This document shows positions 24,801-31,933 of a stretch of 64,000 nt of DNA, one piece after another. A program made the translations under genes and the position numbers. Every line of letters begins with the position of its first letter. The first letter of the stretch is position 1. The DNA is from Candidatus Marithrix sp. (lineage in GTDB: Bacteria; Pseudomonadota; Gammaproteobacteria; Beggiatoales; Beggiatoaceae), in NCBI GenBank assembly GCA_016744775.1, contig JADGDS010000006.1:62001-126000 (forward strand), read 5' to 3'. The notes beneath the pieces are model-generated. The model made no database searches. It saw nothing but the letters and a program-made list of their open reading frames with translations, and had not been told where the DNA came from.

Positions 24801-27414
24801 TGCAGAATTAAGCAAAGTTGCGAAGGAAATGGAGAAATATAGGCAAGCACTAGTCGAAATGAAACAAGAAAATGTTTTAATTCGACATAGTATTTCTCAA
24901 CAAACAATTTTAAATTTATTAATAGCAACTGATAATTCCTGTTTGTTACAAGGTGAATTTTTTGATGAAACCAAAATGTTGCCGCTACTTCAAAAACAAA
25001 ATGATCAGAATTTAATCTTTTTTATTTATACCAATAAATTAAAACTATGTTACGTTTTTGATCAATATTCACAGGCTGTTGAAAATAGTAAATTGGCTGA
25101 ACCATATTTAGAAACAGCGATTGGAGTATATCTAATTCCAATTTTCTATTTTTATTCCTCATTGAGTATGTTGGCAAATTATTCTAATGTTGCAGCTTCA
25201 GAACAAAAAAATTTTTTAAAAAAAGTAGCTAAAAATCAGAAGAAAATGAAAAATTGGGCTAATCATGCTCCAATGAATTTTTTACATAAATTTTACCTAG
25301 TTGAAGCTGAGCTTGCTCGTGTGCTAAATAGTGATAAGGCTAGAGAATTTTATGAGCAAGCTATTGCTTTAGCACAAGAGAATGAGTTTCTAAATGAAGA
25401 AGCCTTAGCTCATGAATTAGCTGCTAAGTTTTATTTAGTTAAAGGTTTGAATAAATTTGCCAAACTTTGTTTACGTGATGCTCATCATAAATATCAACAG
25501 TGGGGAGCAAAAATAAAGCTAAAGCATTTTGAACAACAATATTCACAATTTTTTTCAAGTAAAAGTCGTACAAAGTTTGAACACACAATAAAATTAACCA
25601 CTTCTAATCAACAAGCTGCTTTTTTAGATTTAAGTAGCATCGTAAAAGCATCTCAAACTTTATCAGAAGAAATAGTATTTAGCCGTTTGCTGAAAAAAAT
25701 GATGCATATTGTGATTGAGAATGCTGGAGCTGAAACTGGAGTTTTATTATTACCTAAGCAAGATCAATGGTTTATTCAATCTTCGGAACAATCAATAGCA
25801 ATTGAAGATTCTGAGCTGCCATTAGATTTGATTAACTATGTGATACGCACTCAAGAACATATAGTTAAGAAATCTCCAAAATCAATTTTATGTCTGCCGC
25901 TATTAAATCAAAATAATTTGACTGGTATTTTATACTTAGAAAATCAGCTTATTGAGGATGCTTTTACTTCTGAACGATTAGAAGTTTTAAAAATGTTATC
26001 GGCTCAATTGGCAATTTCTATTGAAAATTCATTGCTATATGAAAATTTAGAACAAAAAGTTGCAGATAGAACAATTAAACTTCACAAAGCCAATCAAGCT
26101 AAAAGTGAATTTTTATCTAATATGAGCCATGAATTGCGCACACCACTAAATGGCATTTTAGGCTATGCTCAAATTCTGAAACGAGCCAAAAATCTTGAAG
26201 AAACTCAAATTTCAGGTTTAAACACTATTTATAATAGCGGCAATCATTTATTAACTTTAATCAATGACATTTTAGATTTATCGAAAATTGAAGCTGGCAA
26301 ATTAGAACTTTATCCTGAAAACATTACATGCCATAATTTTATAGATAGTATTATCGGCATTATTCGTATGCGTGCTGAGCAAAAGGATGTTTGTTTTGTT
26401 TATGAAACTGTTGGTGATTTACCATTAGCAATTGAAGCAGATGAAAAACGATTGCGCCAAGTTTTGCTAAATTTATTAGGTAATGCAATTAAATTCACTG
26501 ATAAAGGGCAAGTAACATTGCGAATCTCAGCAATACAAAATGGCATTTTTAGATTTGAAGTCATAGATACCGGCGTTGGTATGACTGAAGAAGAATTGCA
26601 AAAAATCTTCAAACCATTTGAACAAGTTGGTGATACGCAACGACGCGCAGAAGGTACAGGTTTAGGATTAGCAATTAGCCGTCAATTGGTAGAATTGATG
26701 GGCAGTGAAATTAAAATAAAAAGTGAACTTGGCAAAGGTAGTACCTTTTTCTTTGATTTAGCATTAAAAGCAGTAGAAATTGAAGAAAAAATTGAACAGC
26801 GGCGTATTAGTGCTTATAAAGATGATAAAAAAACTGCATTAATTGTAGATGATTATCCAGAAAATCGCTTAATATTAAGACAAATGTTAGAAAATATTGG
26901 CTTTACAGTTATTGAAGCTAATGATGGTAAACAAGGTGTAGAACTAGCAGATAAAGCTAATGTTATTTTTATGGATTTAGTAATGCCGGTTATGAATGGC
27001 TTTGAAGCAGTTGAAATTATAAGGGAAAAATTTAATAAACTGCCAATTATTGCAATTTCAGCCAATGTATTTGAAGCTGATAAACAAAAAAGCTTGCAAG
27101 CTGGCTGTAATGCTTTTCTGCCAAAACCAATCGAAGAACAACAATTATTTAATGTTTTAGTTGAGCATTTGAATTTAGATTGGGTTTATGAACAGGAAGA
27201 AGTAATTGAAAAAGTAGAAGAAACTTTAATACCGCCATCTGCTGAAGACTTAGAAAAATTATATGAATTGGCTATGATGGGCGATATGCGAGAAATCAAA
27301 GAATTCGCCAAAAACTTGGATGAGGAATATGGTGCATTTGCTCGTAAGGTGATTGAACTGGCTAATGGATTTGAGGATGAAGTGATTTTGAGTTTGGTTG
27401 AGGAGTATATGTGA
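21853..27414 (+). CDS. Trifunctional Ser/Thr kinase / ATPase / hybrid sensor histidine kinase (paralogue 5)
   Basis: This 1,853-residue protein is the closest relative of the kinase at 14639. It has Ser/Thr kinase HKDINPYN and DFG, ATPase GYSGIGKS, GAF, His1426, receiver Asp1708 and the acidic tail. Differences from its sister cluster in the N-terminal ~300 residues, the helical middle (~520-1150) and a short piece of the HATPase domain. Between these, long tracts are identical in DNA (for example ~25323-26332), which points to gene conversion. The divergent helical region is the most likely source of different signal specificity. A strong 27-bp-arm hairpin follows the stop directly. Confidence 0.95.
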   Translation: MFSKYKSLTKIYENANSIVYRSQRVEDDKPVILKILKQDYPTSEELNRYRQEYDITSRLSHLDGVVKAYYIEKYQNSLRICLEDFGGESLKNHIIDISIAIQITDILARIHQHNIIHKDINPYNIVYNPSTKVVKFIDFGISTLFARQHLSLKNPEVLEGTLAYMSPEQTGRMNRALDYRSDFYSLGVTFYELFTGKLPFDADDAMELVHCHLAKQPPFPNNLPPMLSKIIMKLMAKTAEERYQSAWGIKADLEIVLNNPEEIFELAQFDVSERFQISQKLYGREHEIQILVDDFEKASQGDKQMVLIAGYSGIGKSVLVKELYKLNKQGYFISGKFDQFQRNIPYQAIVEAFKQLVQQLLTESDLQLKQWKNKLLSALNSNAQIIIDVIPEIELIIGKQNPVPVLTGIESQNRFNFVFQNFIQVFCQPAHPLVIFLDDLQWIDSASLKLLELLMTNKETNALYLIGAYRDNEVSASHPLMMTIDNLKFSQIHLKPLQFEHINQLIADSLNTNDITALTELVIKKTGGNPFFVNQFLTTLYQENLLNFDHGWQWNIEQIEAMNITDNVVDLMVGKLKKLPKQTQEVLPLAAAIGNSFNVNILPIITIDSLLPAIQNGLIIELNDEFIFSHDRVQQAAYALIDDNQKQKIHLKIGHLLLKKTPAEQLEENIFDIIGHFNLCLQLIANNELAKIAELNLIAGKKAIASNAYAAALKYFKSGISCHDNWKYQYDLTLGLYIGAVEAAYFCGDFAQMEQLATIVLEKAQSLLDKVKIYELKIQAAISQNQSVTAIQIARKILNLLEVKLPKRANIFHILLSLMKMKWILRGKQTEDLYNLPVMTNPYKLAAMRILSIIISPVYQNYPSLLPLIICHQISLSIKYGNAHQSVLAYSSYAIFLSTLLGKIDKSYQFGTVALQLLERLNAPEQKARALMIFHNFVMQWKQHIKETLVPLRDAYKSGLETGDVEYAAHAINSYVYYLYFTGAELSKVAKEMEKYRQALVEMKQENVLIRHSISQQTILNLLIATDNSCLLQGEFFDETKMLPLLQKQNDQNLIFFIYTNKLKLCYVFDQYSQAVENSKLAEPYLETAIGVYLIPIFYFYSSLSMLANYSNVAASEQKNFLKKVAKNQKKMKNWANHAPMNFLHKFYLVEAELARVLNSDKAREFYEQAIALAQENEFLNEEALAHELAAKFYLVKGLNKFAKLCLRDAHHKYQQWGAKIKLKHFEQQYSQFFSSKSRTKFEHTIKLTTSNQQAAFLDLSSIVKASQTLSEEIVFSRLLKKMMHIVIENAGAETGVLLLPKQDQWFIQSSEQSIAIEDSELPLDLINYVIRTQEHIVKKSPKSILCLPLLNQNNLTGILYLENQLIEDAFTSERLEVLKMLSAQLAISIENSLLYENLEQKVADRTIKLHKANQAKSEFLSNMSHELRTPLNGILGYAQILKRAKNLEETQISGLNTIYNSGNHLLTLINDILDLSKIEAGKLELYPENITCHNFIDSIIGIIRMRAEQKDVCFVYETVGDLPLAIEADEKRLRQVLLNLLGNAIKFTDKGQVTLRISAIQNGIFRFEVIDTGVGMTEEELQKIFKPFEQVGDTQRRAEGTGLGLAISRQLVELMGSEIKIKSELGKGSTFFFDLALKAVEIEEKIEQRRISAYKDDKKTALIVDDYPENRLILRQMLENIGFTVIEANDGKQGVELADKANVIFMDLVMPVMNGFEAVEIIREKFNKLPIIAISANVFEADKQKSLQAGCNAFLPKPIEEQQLFNVLVEHLNLDWVYEQEEVIEKVEETLIPPSAEDLEKLYELAMMGDMREIKEFAKNLDEEYGAFARKVIELANGFEDEVILSLVEEYM

Positions 27415-27420
27415 AATAAA

Positions 27421-27490
27421 ACTACAGGGATGTTATATAAGCAGGGATTTTGTAATGCTTTTATCCCTGCTTATATAACATCCCTGTAGT
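27421..27490. terminator. Perfect 27-bp-arm hairpin after kinase, convergent junction
   Basis: ACTACAGGGATGTTATATAA (start of the arm 27421-27447) pairs perfectly with the arm 27464-27490 across a 16-nt loop. It lies 6 bases after the kinase stop and 21 bases before the stop of the convergent ATPase gene. The same arms, interrupted, follow the sister kinase at 20201-20420, so the hairpin was duplicated together with the gene. Confidence 0.7.
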
Positions 27491-27511
27491 TATTATAACG
27501 GTGATATTAAA

Positions 27512-29242
27512 CTAAAACAATTCCATATCCTCAGCCATTGCAATTCCAAGCTTCTGACACTTTTCTACTGCTTCATCAGTAAAACCACCCAAAGATAAAA
27601 AAGCTGAAATAATTATGTGATTTGAATTTAATGCTTGATAAACTTCAACTTTTTCTTGAAAGTCATTTATAATATTAATACCAGTTTTAACCTTAGTTTT
27701 TTTAACTTCAACTAATATAATTCGCCCACAATCTGAAATAGCGGCAATATCAACTTCCATCACCTTACCATCTTGACGCTGAAATTGAATTCGTTCTTTC
27801 ACCTCAACAATGTTTAAAACTGTATTATCAGTTACATTTGAAAAAAACTCAGATAGGGCAAAACGCTTTTTGCTTCTAAAAGCGGTGGCTAATTGAAATT
27901 CAGCTAATTTACCTGATAAATAATTAACTATGCCTTGTAAGCGTTTATTTTCTGCAACTAGTTTATCGGAAAATTCTTGTTTTAAATCAGGTACAATTCC
28001 AAGAATTTGTTCTTGAAAACGATTTTTAATAATTAAATTAAGTGTACCATCTTTTAATGCTTTAAATTGAAAGTCTGAAGTTCCTCTTTGTATAATTTCT
28101 GCATTGGATAGGATAATTAATTGTCGATAAATATCATCTACATCCAAAGCTAATTTCATTTCTTTCTTTAACTGAATTGGATTCCAAAAACGCTTTGGGT
28201 ATTTATATAACCATAGTAATATATTTTTAGCGTTTTTATCATTTACTTGATCTAAGGTTAATACTAAATATTCATTCCAAGTCATTGACATTTCAGATTG
28301 TCGATCTGAAAATTCATAATTAACCGTATCAATTACTCCTTTACGAGTAGTTAAATCTTTATTCTGATATTCACTTTGAATCACACAAGAAATAACAAAT
28401 GGATCATACATGCACAATTCATTAATTTCTATAGCTGTTTTATTATTGATCGCTTGATTATAAAAAACTGCATATTTATAAACTGCTTGTAAACCGGCTT
28501 CCTTGGTGAGATAAGGATATATGGGCGTTATTTTTAGTCGCCCAGCTTCTAGGTATTTATTAATAACCTGAATTAACCAAGCTACATAGGAGCCAGTTAC
28601 TAACATTGGTGCCAATTTTGATTCAGATAGAGAATGATAACTGCCTGCTAGAGTTTCATCTGGTTCACCTTTGCATTGTTCATCTCGATAAACATATTGA
28701 GTAATATTTTGAAATTCATCTAAAATAACTAAAAATCGTTGATAGTAAAAATTAGCAAAACGATGTGGTGCTGAACAAGCAGTTTTCCACATAGAGTCAT
28801 ATAACAAATTTTCTTTGTCAAATAACATTGAATCTATATCATCAACTAAAAGTTGATATGATTTTTTTATACCATATTCTCGAATTTGTTTTAATGATAG
28901 TCGTTCCTGAACTAATTTATTATCTCGTTCTATAAAAGAAATATATTGTGAAGCAAAAGCACGATAATAGTCTATTGCTAAATCTGGATACCAAATTTTA
29001 CTTTCTGCAAAGTCAAAATAAAATGGAATCACTGCTCCATTAGCACTCCAAAGTTGATTGAAGATGCGTTGTACAAAGACAGTTTTTCCACTTTTTCGGC
29101 GAGCTAGAATTACTTTGGATTTGGATAGTCTTTTTGGTATGTTGGCTATCCAGTTGTTAAATAACTCAAATTCTTGTTCTCGCCCTACAAATAAATTGGG
29201 TTCACCGATTTTTTCGGCTAGGGGATATTGGATTAGGTTCAT
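27512..29242 (-). CDS. AAA ATPase with C-terminal PD-(D/E)XK-like domain
   Basis: A 576-residue protein of a family I do not recognise by name. Residues ~20-250 are a P-loop ATPase: a VGREQE entry motif, Walker A ARRKSGKTVF and Walker B FLVILDEFQN. A winged-helix-like region follows (~330-400: WNPIQLKKEM...DVDDIYRQLI). The C-terminus (~470-576) has VDIAAISDCGRIILVEVKKTK, the D...ExK arrangement of PD-(D/E)XK nucleases. The layout recalls the archaeal-type STAND/AAA ATPases with DUF234-like nuclease tails, often found with mobile or defence functions. It is convergent with the kinase and starts just downstream of the MerR gene on the same strand, with 32 bases between. Confidence 0.75.
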   Translation of the reverse strand: MNLIQYPLAEKIGEPNLFVGREQEFELFNNWIANIPKRLSKSKVILARRKSGKTVFVQRIFNQLWSANGAVIPFYFDFAESKIWYPDLAIDYYRAFASQYISFIERDNKLVQERLSLKQIREYGIKKSYQLLVDDIDSMLFDKENLLYDSMWKTACSAPHRFANFYYQRFLVILDEFQNITQYVYRDEQCKGEPDETLAGSYHSLSESKLAPMLVTGSYVAWLIQVINKYLEAGRLKITPIYPYLTKEAGLQAVYKYAVFYNQAINNKTAIEINELCMYDPFVISCVIQSEYQNKDLTTRKGVIDTVNYEFSDRQSEMSMTWNEYLVLTLDQVNDKNAKNILLWLYKYPKRFWNPIQLKKEMKLALDVDDIYRQLIILSNAEIIQRGTSDFQFKALKDGTLNLIIKNRFQEQILGIVPDLKQEFSDKLVAENKRLQGIVNYLSGKLAEFQLATAFRSKKRFALSEFFSNVTDNTVLNIVEVKERIQFQRQDGKVMEVDIAAISDCGRIILVEVKKTKVKTGINIINDFQEKVEVYQALNSNHIIISAFLSLGGFTDEAVEKCQKLGIAMAEDMELF

Positions 29243-29274
29243 TTTTTAGCATTCGATAAATAGTTAAATTTTTT

Positions 29275-29787
29275 TTATAATGTTGTCGATTCTTTTGCTT
29301 TATTTTGATCCCAAATTAAGTTAAACAAACGTGATTGATTTGTTTGTTCTTCTACAGGACAATTTTTACAACCTTGAAAAGTCGGTTTGTTACTACAACC
29401 AAAACATTGTGTTACAAGTTGTAAAGCAATGGAAAGTTGTTGCAATGTTTCTTCGCATCCCTGTTTTTTCTTTTCCACATCCAAGCTCATCTTGTTTAAT
29501 AGATCAACAACTTTATGACTAGCTTCATCTCCATTATGACTTTCAGGGCGAGCAGTTGCCAGATTTTGAATCGTGCGCAAAGGAATATCAAGTAATACTA
29601 GCTGTTGAATAACCTGCAAGCGTGCTATGTCATCTTCGCAATACATCCGAGTTCCTTTATTACTGCGAAATGGCATTAGCATACCTTGTTCTTCGTAAAA
29701 TCGTAATGTTCGAGGTGTTGTATTCAATAATTCGGCAACTTCACCTATTTTATAAATAGGCTGCTCTTGTTTTGATGATATAGACAT
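29275..29787 (-). CDS. MerR-family transcriptional regulator with a four-cysteine C-terminus
   Basis: This 170-residue regulator begins with a MerR winged helix (YKIGEVAELLNTTPRTLRFYEEQG), followed by a long dimerisation helix. The C-terminus has Cys128, Cys131, Cys140 and Cys143 in a CX2CX8CX2C pattern (CFGC...CKNC), suited to binding a metal ion or an Fe-S cluster. This is not the two-cysteine pattern of MerR/CueR/ZntR. The gene starts 2 bases after the stop of the small ferredoxin-fold gene, so the two form an operon under the palindrome at 30046-30087. MerR proteins usually act from within overlong-spacer promoters, which fits that site. The inducer is unknown. Confidence 0.85.
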   Translation of the reverse strand: MSISSKQEQPIYKIGEVAELLNTTPRTLRFYEEQGMLMPFRSNKGTRMYCEDDIARLQVIQQLVLLDIPLRTIQNLATARPESHNGDEASHKVVDLLNKMSLDVEKKKQGCEETLQQLSIALQLVTQCFGCSNKPTFQGCKNCPVEEQTNQSRLFNLIWDQNKAKESTTL

Positions 29788-29789
29788 TT

Positions 29790-30035
29790 TTACAAGCCTA
29801 CAAGTTGGGCTTTATAACCTAATTTTTTTACTGTTGTCAATAACTGTGAGGCATTTACGGCATTAGCGGTATAACTCACCATTAGTAGATGATTTTTGTT
29901 GGGAGTAAAACCTACTTCTATAACTCCATTCAATTCATTGAGTTTATCAATTACATGTTGAACCGCTGATTCATCAAGTGCATCATTAGTATGAATAAGG
30001 ATATTGGCAGATATAGATTGTTCTGTGAAATTCAT
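29790..30035 (-). CDS. Small HMA-like (ferredoxin-fold) protein without CXXC
   Basis: The 81-residue product follows a beta-alpha-beta-beta-alpha-beta pattern: ISANILIHTN, helix, VIEVGFTPNKNHLLMVSYT, helix, GYKAQLVGL. This resembles heavy-metal-associated domains, but the metal-binding CXXC is absent. I start at ATG 30033-30035 (MNFTEQ) because GGTG lies 6 bases before it. An upstream in-frame ATG at 30047 has no Shine-Dalgarno and lies inside the operator palindrome. It is the first gene of an operon with the four-cysteine MerR regulator. It could be a ligand or partner protein for that regulator. Confidence 0.7.
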   Translation of the reverse strand: MNFTEQSISANILIHTNDALDESAVQHVIDKLNELNGVIEVGFTPNKNHLLMVSYTANAVNASQLLTTVKKLGYKAQLVGL

Positions 30036-30045
30036 AATAGTCACC

Positions 30046-30105
30046 ATATTAAAATATAACTTTAACGTACACGTTATATTTTAATATGAATTTTCAGAAT
30101 GTCAA
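30046..30105 (-). promoter_or_regulatory. MerR-type promoter/operator
   Basis: A perfect 15-bp inverted repeat, ATATTAAAATATAAC (30046-30060) and GTTATATTTTAATAT (30073-30087), surrounds a 12-bp centre just upstream of the small-protein/MerR operon. On the minus strand a TTGACA lies at 30105-30100, with AT-rich -10 candidates 19-21 bp further (AATATA or TATAAC) inside the palindrome. A long spacer plus a palindrome is typical of MerR-controlled promoters. The exact -10 is uncertain. Confidence 0.6.
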
Positions 30106-30150
30106 GTTTTTTTTAATTACTGTCAGGTTTATAGTGAAGCTGACTTTGGT

Positions 30151-30317
30151 GAAGGAATATAAAATGCAAGGCTAAAAGTTTGCAAGCTGGTTGTAATGCC
30201 TTTTTACCAAAGCCAATTGAAGAACAACAATTATTTAATGTTTTAGTTGAATATTTGAATTTAAAGTGGGTTTCTGAGGATGAAGTGATTTTGAATTTGG
30301 TTGAGGGATTTATGTAA
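30151..30317 (+). pseudogene. Kinase remnant: leader fused to receiver end and tail
   Basis: GAAGGAATATAAA and ATGCAAGGCTAA (30164-30175) correspond to the conserved kinase leader. From ~30175 the sequence jumps directly to the end of the receiver (KSLQAGCNAFLPKPIEEQQLFN), skips most of the tail and finishes with EDEVILNLVEGFM and a stop at 30315-30317. More than 5 kb of the parent gene has been lost, and no start codon is positioned to make the fragment. Confidence 0.85.
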
Positions 30318-30347
30318 TAATTCCCCCTAATATCCTAGGATATTATG

Positions 30348-30677
30348 TTATCTTCTTTTTCTGCATCTTTTTCTGTATCTTTTTTTGCATCTTTTTCTGC
30401 ATATTCTACGATCTTTTTGGTTTACCCTAGCATTGTTGTAGGCACCATCTTGTCCGATTTGGGCATTATTATGCCTACCTCTCTGATTAATTCTAGAATA
30501 ATTATCACGACCAAACTGCACATTGGTGCCACGATTTCTCCAACCATCTTGGTTTATGCGACTTGTATTGACACCCCCACCCTGTACTATTGTTGCGTCG
30601 TTCCCGGCAATGGCAGTAGTCTGAAAAGAAATAGAACTAATTGCAAATATCAAAGCAATACTTGAGGTTTTAAACAT
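30348..30677 (-). CDS. Curlin-repeat (CsgA/CsgB-like) secreted protein with basic tail
   Basis: A 109-residue precursor. A signal peptide (MFKTSSIALIFAISSISFQ...AIAG) is followed by about four curlin-like repeats of the S-x5-Q-x-G-x-x-N type: TSRINQDGWRNRG, VQFGRDNYS, RINQRGRHNN, QIGQDGAYNN. Such repeats form amyloid fibres (curli) at the cell surface. The last ~20 residues are instead Arg/Lys/Cys-rich (CRKRCKKRYRKRCRKRR) and come from a simple DNA repeat at 30350-30410 (tctttttctgcatc units). AGGA lies ~10 bases before the ATG. No csgD/E/F/G genes are near. It is shorter than usual major curlins, so it could be a minor subunit or a truncated gene. Confidence 0.72.
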   Translation of the reverse strand: MFKTSSIALIFAISSISFQTTAIAGNDATIVQGGGVNTSRINQDGWRNRGTNVQFGRDNYSRINQRGRHNNAQIGQDGAYNNARVNQKDRRICRKRCKKRYRKRCRKRR

Positions 30678-30889
30678 GATATAGTTTCCTATTTACTATT
30701 TAAATCAATTTTATTTATGGGTATTATGATTAACTATCAAAACAATATTAATTTGTGAAGCAAAGTCGAAATATGTAATGTTTAGAATAATCAATAACCA
30801 TAAAATATGCAATGTATATTCCAAATTTTTAATTAATTGCAAGCCCACCGTTAAACATAAATCATTAAAATAAGTTAGGAATAAAGAAA

Positions 30890-31903
30890 TTTTAGATAGA
30901 CATAGTGAAAAGATAAAAAATTGGGCAAAGGATTGCCCTGATAATTTTTCACTTCTGAACGATTAGAAGTTTTGACAATGTTATCGGCTCAATTAGCGAT
31001 TTCTATATAAAATTCATTGATATACGATAGTTTAGAACAAAAAGTTGCTGAAAGAACAGTTAAGCTTAAAAAGGCAAATCAAGCTAAAAGCGAATTCCTT
31101 TCTAATATGAGCCATGAATTGCGCACACCGTTAAATGACATTTTAGATTTATCAAAAATCGAAGCTGGCAAATTAGAACTTTATCCTGAAAACATTACAT
31201 GCCAGAGTTTTATAGACAGTATTATTGGCATTATGCGTATGCGTGCTGAGCAAAAAGATGTTTGTTTTGTTTATGAAGCTATTGGTGATTTGCCGCTAGG
31301 AGTTGAAATAGATGAAAAGCGTTTGCGCCAAGTTTTGTTAAATTTATTGGGTAATGCGATTAAATTTACTGATAAAGGGCAAATAACATTAAGAATATCA
31401 AAAATATACCCTTTTAATAAAAGATGGTATTTTATCTTTTAGATTTGAAATAGAAGATACTGGTGTTGGTATGACTGATGAAAAGTTAGAAAAAATCTTT
31501 AAACCCTTTGAACAAGTTGGCGATACTCAAAGACGCGCTGAAGGTACGGGTTTAGGTTTAGCAATTAGCCGTCAATTGGTAGAATTGATGGGTAGTGAAA
31601 TTAAGCTAAAAAGTGAATTTGGTAAGGGTAGTACTTAATACTTTAGTTGAATATTTAGATTTAGAATGGGTTTATGAAAAAGAAACATTAATACCACCAC
31701 CTACTAAAAACTTAAAAAAAATGTATGAATTAGCCATGATGGGCGATATGCGAGAGATTAAGGATTTTGCTATGCAATTAGATGAGCAATATACTGTTTT
31801 TTCTGGTAAGTTGATTGAATTGACTGCTGGGTTTACTTCGTTACTTCGTATGAAGATTTATAATATTAGCAATGGAGTCCAAAGCGTAGCTTTGTTAATG
31901 TAA
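30890..31903 (+). pseudogene. Degenerate trifunctional kinase remnant
   Basis: Pieces of the kinase family appear in order but out of register. First is the end of the helical region (KNWAKDCPDNF, ~30907), then a jump to the GAF end (SERLEVLTMLSAQLAISI) with an in-frame TAA at 31008-31010. The H box SHELRTPLN (31107-) is joined directly to DILDLSKIE, losing ~36 residues. The HATPase part has an insertion and frameshift near 31400-31440 ([15 protein letters not shown] resumes in another frame). At ~31636 GKGST is joined to NTLVEYLDLEW, deleting the receiver. The tail is cut at ELTAGF, after which a repeat fragment (GAGTCCAAAGCGTAGCTTTG) supplies the last codons and stop. Nothing functional is expected. 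Confidence 0.92.
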
Positions 31904-31933
31904 GTATATTTAATAAATAGGGTTTTATATATT

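Noticed and set aside
30118..30180. A real small gene starting at ATG 30164
   Set aside because: The frame stops after three codons and the following sequence is the tail of a kinase pseudogene.
30345..30665. Plus-strand ORF of 106 codons opposite the curlin-like gene
   Set aside because: It is low-complexity Phe/Ser-rich at its start. The minus strand has a signal peptide, curlin repeats and a Shine-Dalgarno, so that strand is the gene.
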